Assembly: GCF_944384695.1 (NCBI RefSeq)
Contig: NZ_CALWUQ010000019.1
Location: forward strand, 1-34,416
DNA: 34,416 nt
DNA from: an uncultured Agathobaculum sp.
GTDB lineage: Bacteria > Bacillota > Clostridia > Oscillospirales > Butyricicoccaceae
Direction of reading: 5' to 3'
Position numbers and translations under genes: made by a program. Below, one piece after another: positions 31,890 through 34,416 of the stretch. The notes beneath the pieces are model-generated. The model had not been told where the DNA came from. It saw only the letters and a program-made list of their open reading frames with translations, and did not search any database. Position 1 is the first letter of the stretch; every line of letters starts with the position of its first letter.

Positions 31890-32887
31890 CACCAGCAAAT
31901 CTTTATACGGCACTGGTTGCGTGTGCGGTTGCGTTTGTTTTGACCGCGGCGATTGGGCCTGCTGTGATCCGTTATCTGCGCAAGATGAAGTTCGGCCAGA
32001 AAATCCTTGAGATTGGGCCGAAATGGCATATGAATAAACAGAATATCCCGACGATGGGCGGCTTTATGTTCATCATCGGCATTGCCGTCGCAGTGGCGGC
32101 GGGCAACAGCTTTGCAGGGGAAATCTGCATGTCCTCGCTTGCGGTGCTCGGCCTTGCTGTGGCATATGGTGCGGTCGGCATGGTGGATGACTACGCCAAA
32201 ATCCGCAAAAAGGAAAACGCAGGGCTTACGCCCAAGCAGAAGCTCGTGCTTCAGATTCTGGTGGCAGGCGCGTTTATTCTGGTGCTTTTCCTCGGTGCGG
32301 ACAGTGCGCCGCGCCTGTGGATTCCGTTTACCAATATTGTTTTCATCTGGCCGTGGCCGCTCTACATTATTTTTGCAGCATTCGTCATTGTGGGTGCGGA
32401 TAACGCGGTCAATCTGACCGACGGTATCGACGGTCTGGCGGCGGGGGTCACGCTGCCGGTGGCGTTGTTCTTTGTCTTTGTGGGCATTGCGCGCGGCGAC
32501 GCGGGCGTTGTGATTTTTGCAGCGGCGCTGGCGGGCGGTCTCGCGGCGTTCCTGATTTATAACTTTAACCCGGCGAAAGTATTTATGGGCGATACAGGCT
32601 CGCTGTTCCTCGGCGGTGCGGTGGCAGGTCTGGCTTTCGCGTGCGATATGCCGCTCATTCTGCTGATTGTCGGCCTGATTTACATCATTGAGACCCTGTC
32701 GGTCATCCTTCAAGTGACCTATTTCAAGGCAACCCATGGTAAGCGCCTGTTTAAGATGGCGCCGATTCACCATCATTTTGAAATGTGCGGCTGGGGCGAG
32801 AAAAAAATCGTGCTGACCTTCTCGGGTATCACGGTTGTGCTCTGCCTGCTGGCGTATTTTGTGGCACTGGCTCCGGTACTGCCCTAA
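31886..32887 (+). CDS. mraY: Phospho-MurNAc-pentapeptide transferase MraY
   Basis: A 333-residue polytopic membrane enzyme with about ten helices that moves phospho-MurNAc-pentapeptide to undecaprenyl phosphate, forming lipid I. The metal- and substrate-binding motifs are present: MVDDYAKIRKKEN with the DD pair near residue 101, NAVNLTDGIDGLAAG near 173-187, FNPAKVFMGDTGSLFLGG near 230, and the His-rich APIHHHFEMCGWGE loop near 292. Length is at the family norm. Its start overlaps the murF stop by 4 nt. murD would normally follow, but ftsW does so here. Confidence 0.97.
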   Translation: MTPANLYTALVACAVAFVLTAAIGPAVIRYLRKMKFGQKILEIGPKWHMNKQNIPTMGGFMFIIGIAVAVAAGNSFAGEICMSSLAVLGLAVAYGAVGMVDDYAKIRKKENAGLTPKQKLVLQILVAGAFILVLFLGADSAPRLWIPFTNIVFIWPWPLYIIFAAFVIVGADNAVNLTDGIDGLAAGVTLPVALFFVFVGIARGDAGVVIFAAALAGGLAAFLIYNFNPAKVFMGDTGSLFLGGAVAGLAFACDMPLILLIVGLIYIIETLSVILQVTYFKATHGKRLFKMAPIHHHFEMCGWGEKKIVLTFSGITVVLCLLAYFVALAPVLP

Positions 32888-32913
32888 TCCTACAACCCTT
32901 CGGAGGTGTCTTC

Positions 32914-34179
32914 ATGGCTTCAACAACCAGACAGGCGCGTTCACCGCGCCGACCGGATCCACGACGGCGGGTCACGACGGCCCGCCCGGCGCTTCGGCCG
33001 GATCGTGCGCCCGTGCCGCGCGATGCAGCCATGATGCAAACGCATGCCAAACCTCCTGCACGGACCCATGTGCGGCCGCGGGTCCGCGCGCACGTATGGG
33101 ATGTGGGTGTGTTTGGCTCAGTGCTGCTGCTGCTGGTCATCGGCCTGATTGCACTGTTTTCCGCAAGCTATTCCAATGCGCTGTTTTATCAGGGCAGCGC
33201 TACATATTTCATCTCCCGTCAGGGCGCCAATGCGGCGGCGGGCGTTGTGGCGATGATTGTCATTTCCAAAATCAGCTATAAGCTTTATGCGCGGTTCCAC
33301 AAGGAACTGATGATTTTGTCGCTCGTCCTGCTGGTTTTGGTCATTACGCCGCTTGGCACGGCCTCCAAAGGCGCGCAGCGCTGGCTGTTTGGCTTTCAGC
33401 CGTCCGAGCTGGCAAAAATCACGGTTATCGTCTGTTTTTCCTATTGGATTGCGCGCGATACACAGGGGATACGAACCTTTAAGGGTCTAATCAAGCCATA
33501 TGGCTTCCTTTTGGCGGCTTATGTTGTGCTGCTGTTTCTCGAACCGCATACCTCGGCCATGATGATTATTTGTGGTCTGGGCGTTGTGATTCTGGTGGCG
33601 GGCGGTATGCGCCTGTGGTATTTCGGGCCGATTATCGTGGTCGGCGCGGGCATCCTGACCGGATTCTATTTTGCGTTTGAGCACGTTCAAGAGCGGTTCT
33701 CCGTTTGGCTGGACCCCTTTTCCAATATGCAGGGCGAGGGCTGGCAGGGTGCGATGAGCCAGATTGCCATTGGCTCGGGCGGCCTTCTGGGCCGCGGGCT
33801 GGGCAAGGGCATGCAGAAGCATCTGTATTTGCCGGAACCGCAGAACGACTTTATCTTCTCCTCTTGGTGCGAGGAGATGGGGCTGGTAGGCGCGCTGCTG
33901 GTGCTGCTGCTGTTTGCCTATTTGATTTTCCGCGGCTTCCGTATTGCGCGGGCGGCGCCGGATAAGTTTAGCTGTTTGATGGCGACCGGCATTACGGCAA
34001 AGCTCGCGATTCAAACATTGATGAATCTGTTTGTTATCACGGGTATTATCCCGGTCACTGGTGCGAGCCTGCCGTTTTTCAGTTATGGCGGCACGGCGCT
34101 GCTGATGCAAATGGGGGAAATGGGCATATTACTGAATATTTCCCGCTATGCGCGTGTGGATACCCGCACGGAAGAATGA
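32914..34179 (+). CDS. ftsW: Septal peptidoglycan polymerase FtsW (SEDS family)
   Basis: A 421-residue SEDS glycosyltransferase, the lipid II polymerase that works with the class B transpeptidase encoded five genes upstream in this series. About 65 N-terminal residues are unusually long, cytoplasmic, Pro/Arg-rich and low in complexity. About ten helices follow. Conserved blocks are LIALFSASYSNA, WLFGFQPSELAKITVIV, QNDFIFSSWCEEMGLVG and LPFFSYGGTALLMQM. ATG 32914 follows CGGAGGTG by 6 nt, and the frame's further upstream extension overlaps mraY. It could be the SpoVE-type paralogue for cortex synthesis; sequence alone does not separate the two. Confidence 0.94.
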   Translation: MASTTRQARSPRRPDPRRRVTTARPALRPDRAPVPRDAAMMQTHAKPPARTHVRPRVRAHVWDVGVFGSVLLLLVIGLIALFSASYSNALFYQGSATYFISRQGANAAAGVVAMIVISKISYKLYARFHKELMILSLVLLVLVITPLGTASKGAQRWLFGFQPSELAKITVIVCFSYWIARDTQGIRTFKGLIKPYGFLLAAYVVLLFLEPHTSAMMIICGLGVVILVAGGMRLWYFGPIIVVGAGILTGFYFAFEHVQERFSVWLDPFSNMQGEGWQGAMSQIAIGSGGLLGRGLGKGMQKHLYLPEPQNDFIFSSWCEEMGLVGALLVLLLFAYLIFRGFRIARAAPDKFSCLMATGITAKLAIQTLMNLFVITGIIPVTGASLPFFSYGGTALLMQMGEMGILLNISRYARVDTRTEE

Positions 34180-34195
34180 GGAGAAATTGGCCCGC

Positions 34196-34237
34196 ATGAT
34201 ACGCAAAGGACTTTCGGAAAAGGGGGAACTCACTTGA
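34196..34237 (+). CDS. Possible 13-codon leader ORF overlapping the murG start
   Basis: ATG at 34196 opens 13 codons (MIRKGLSEKGELT) whose TGA stop lies inside the TTG start of murG (TTGA). An AGGAG stands about 11 nt upstream. Such an overlap could couple translation of murG to this peptide, compensating for its weak TTG start, but chance is possible. Confidence 0.25.
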   Translation: MIRKGLSEKGELT

Positions 34238-34416
34238 GACTGTATATCACCGGCGGCGGTACGGGTGGTCATGTGACGCCCGGGCTGGCGATTGCCCGCT
34301 ATTTTGAGCATAAGCATCCGGACACGGTGGTTCGATTTGCAGGTTCGGCGCGCGGGATTGAGAATAAACTGGTGCCGCGCGAAGGGTATCCGCTGGATAC
34401 GATTAAAATTATCGGC
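34234..34416 (+). CDS. murG: MurG, lipid II synthase (5' part, cut by window end)
   Basis: The first 61 codons of MurG, the GlcNAc transferase that converts lipid I to lipid II on the inner membrane face. The start RLYITGGGTGGHVTPGLAIA is the invariant glycine-rich motif, and GSARGIENKLVPREGYPL follows as in the family. The start is TTG, with AAAAGGGGG about 9 nt upstream. The window ends inside the gene, so nothing can be said about the C-terminal sugar-nucleotide domain. Confidence 0.95.
   Translation, partial: MRLYITGGGTGGHVTPGLAIARYFEHKHPDTVVRFAGSARGIENKLVPREGYPLDTIKIIG

Noticed and set aside
31685..32776. 363-codon minus-strand frame opposite murF/mraY
   Set aside because: Shadow with His/Arg/Asn-rich composition and no promoter or ribosome binding site.

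Overview
The window looks like chromosome from an endospore-forming Clostridia, probably an Oscillospirales or Butyricicoccaceae-type gut anaerobe. This is inferred from the YqfC/YqfD sporulation pair, a SpoVD/FtsI with PASTA repeats, a YlbJ-like membrane protein, the Firmicute order of the division and cell-wall cluster, and canonical sigma-A promoters. No rRNA, tRNA or CRISPR array was seen. The first 5.6 kb is visibly more AT-rich than the GC-rich remainder and reads as acquired DNA.

Region 1 (1-5590) looks like the right-hand part of an integrated mobile element. On the minus strand are a tiny 19-codon ORF with its own perfect-spacing promoter and a terminator, then a lipoprotein, a TPR protein and a membrane-anchored hypothetical protein. 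A 138-base interrupted poly-T tract, possibly an assembly scar, an unresolved stretch and a 117-bp nested palindrome follow. A DUF6870-type protein and a large serine recombinase then read rightward. The recombinase ends about 50 bp before a 5'-truncated collagen-like gene (Gly-X-Thr triplets plus a C-terminal domain). The element therefore appears to have inserted in a collagen-like, possibly spore-surface, gene. The other half of that gene is not in the window.

Region 2 (6.1-12.2 kb) holds a strong terminator, a small zinc-ribbon protein with a DegV lipid-binding protein, and a membrane-anchored polysaccharide deacetylase. Two terminators separate these from convergent minus-strand genes: a D-Ala-D-Ala carboxypeptidase, a Cys-rich small protein and a YlbJ-like protein.

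Region 3 (12.2-24.25 kb) starts at a sigma-E-like promoter and runs yqfC-yqfD-phoH-ybeY-dgkA-era-recO-membrane protein-mutS2, with ATGA overlaps or very short gaps at many of the junctions. This is a sporulation, rRNA maturation, lipid kinase and DNA repair run. A separately promoted HPr-like protein follows; it keeps Ser46 but has Tyr in place of the phosphorylated His15. Then come uvrC, rsmD, coaD and a coiled-coil protein, closed by a terminator.

Region 4 (24.25-34.4 kb) is the dcw cluster: mraZ-rsmH-ftsL-ftsI/spoVD-murE-murF-mraY-ftsW-murG (cut by the window end). murD is absent from its usual place between mraY and ftsW. The mraZ promoter is followed by three GTG-type repeats at exact 10-nt period, the expected MraZ autoregulatory site, and a LexA-like box lies further upstream. 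The peptidoglycan is predicted to be meso-DAP type from the DNPR motif of MurE. The FtsI-type transpeptidase has KTA instead of KTG as its third active-site motif.
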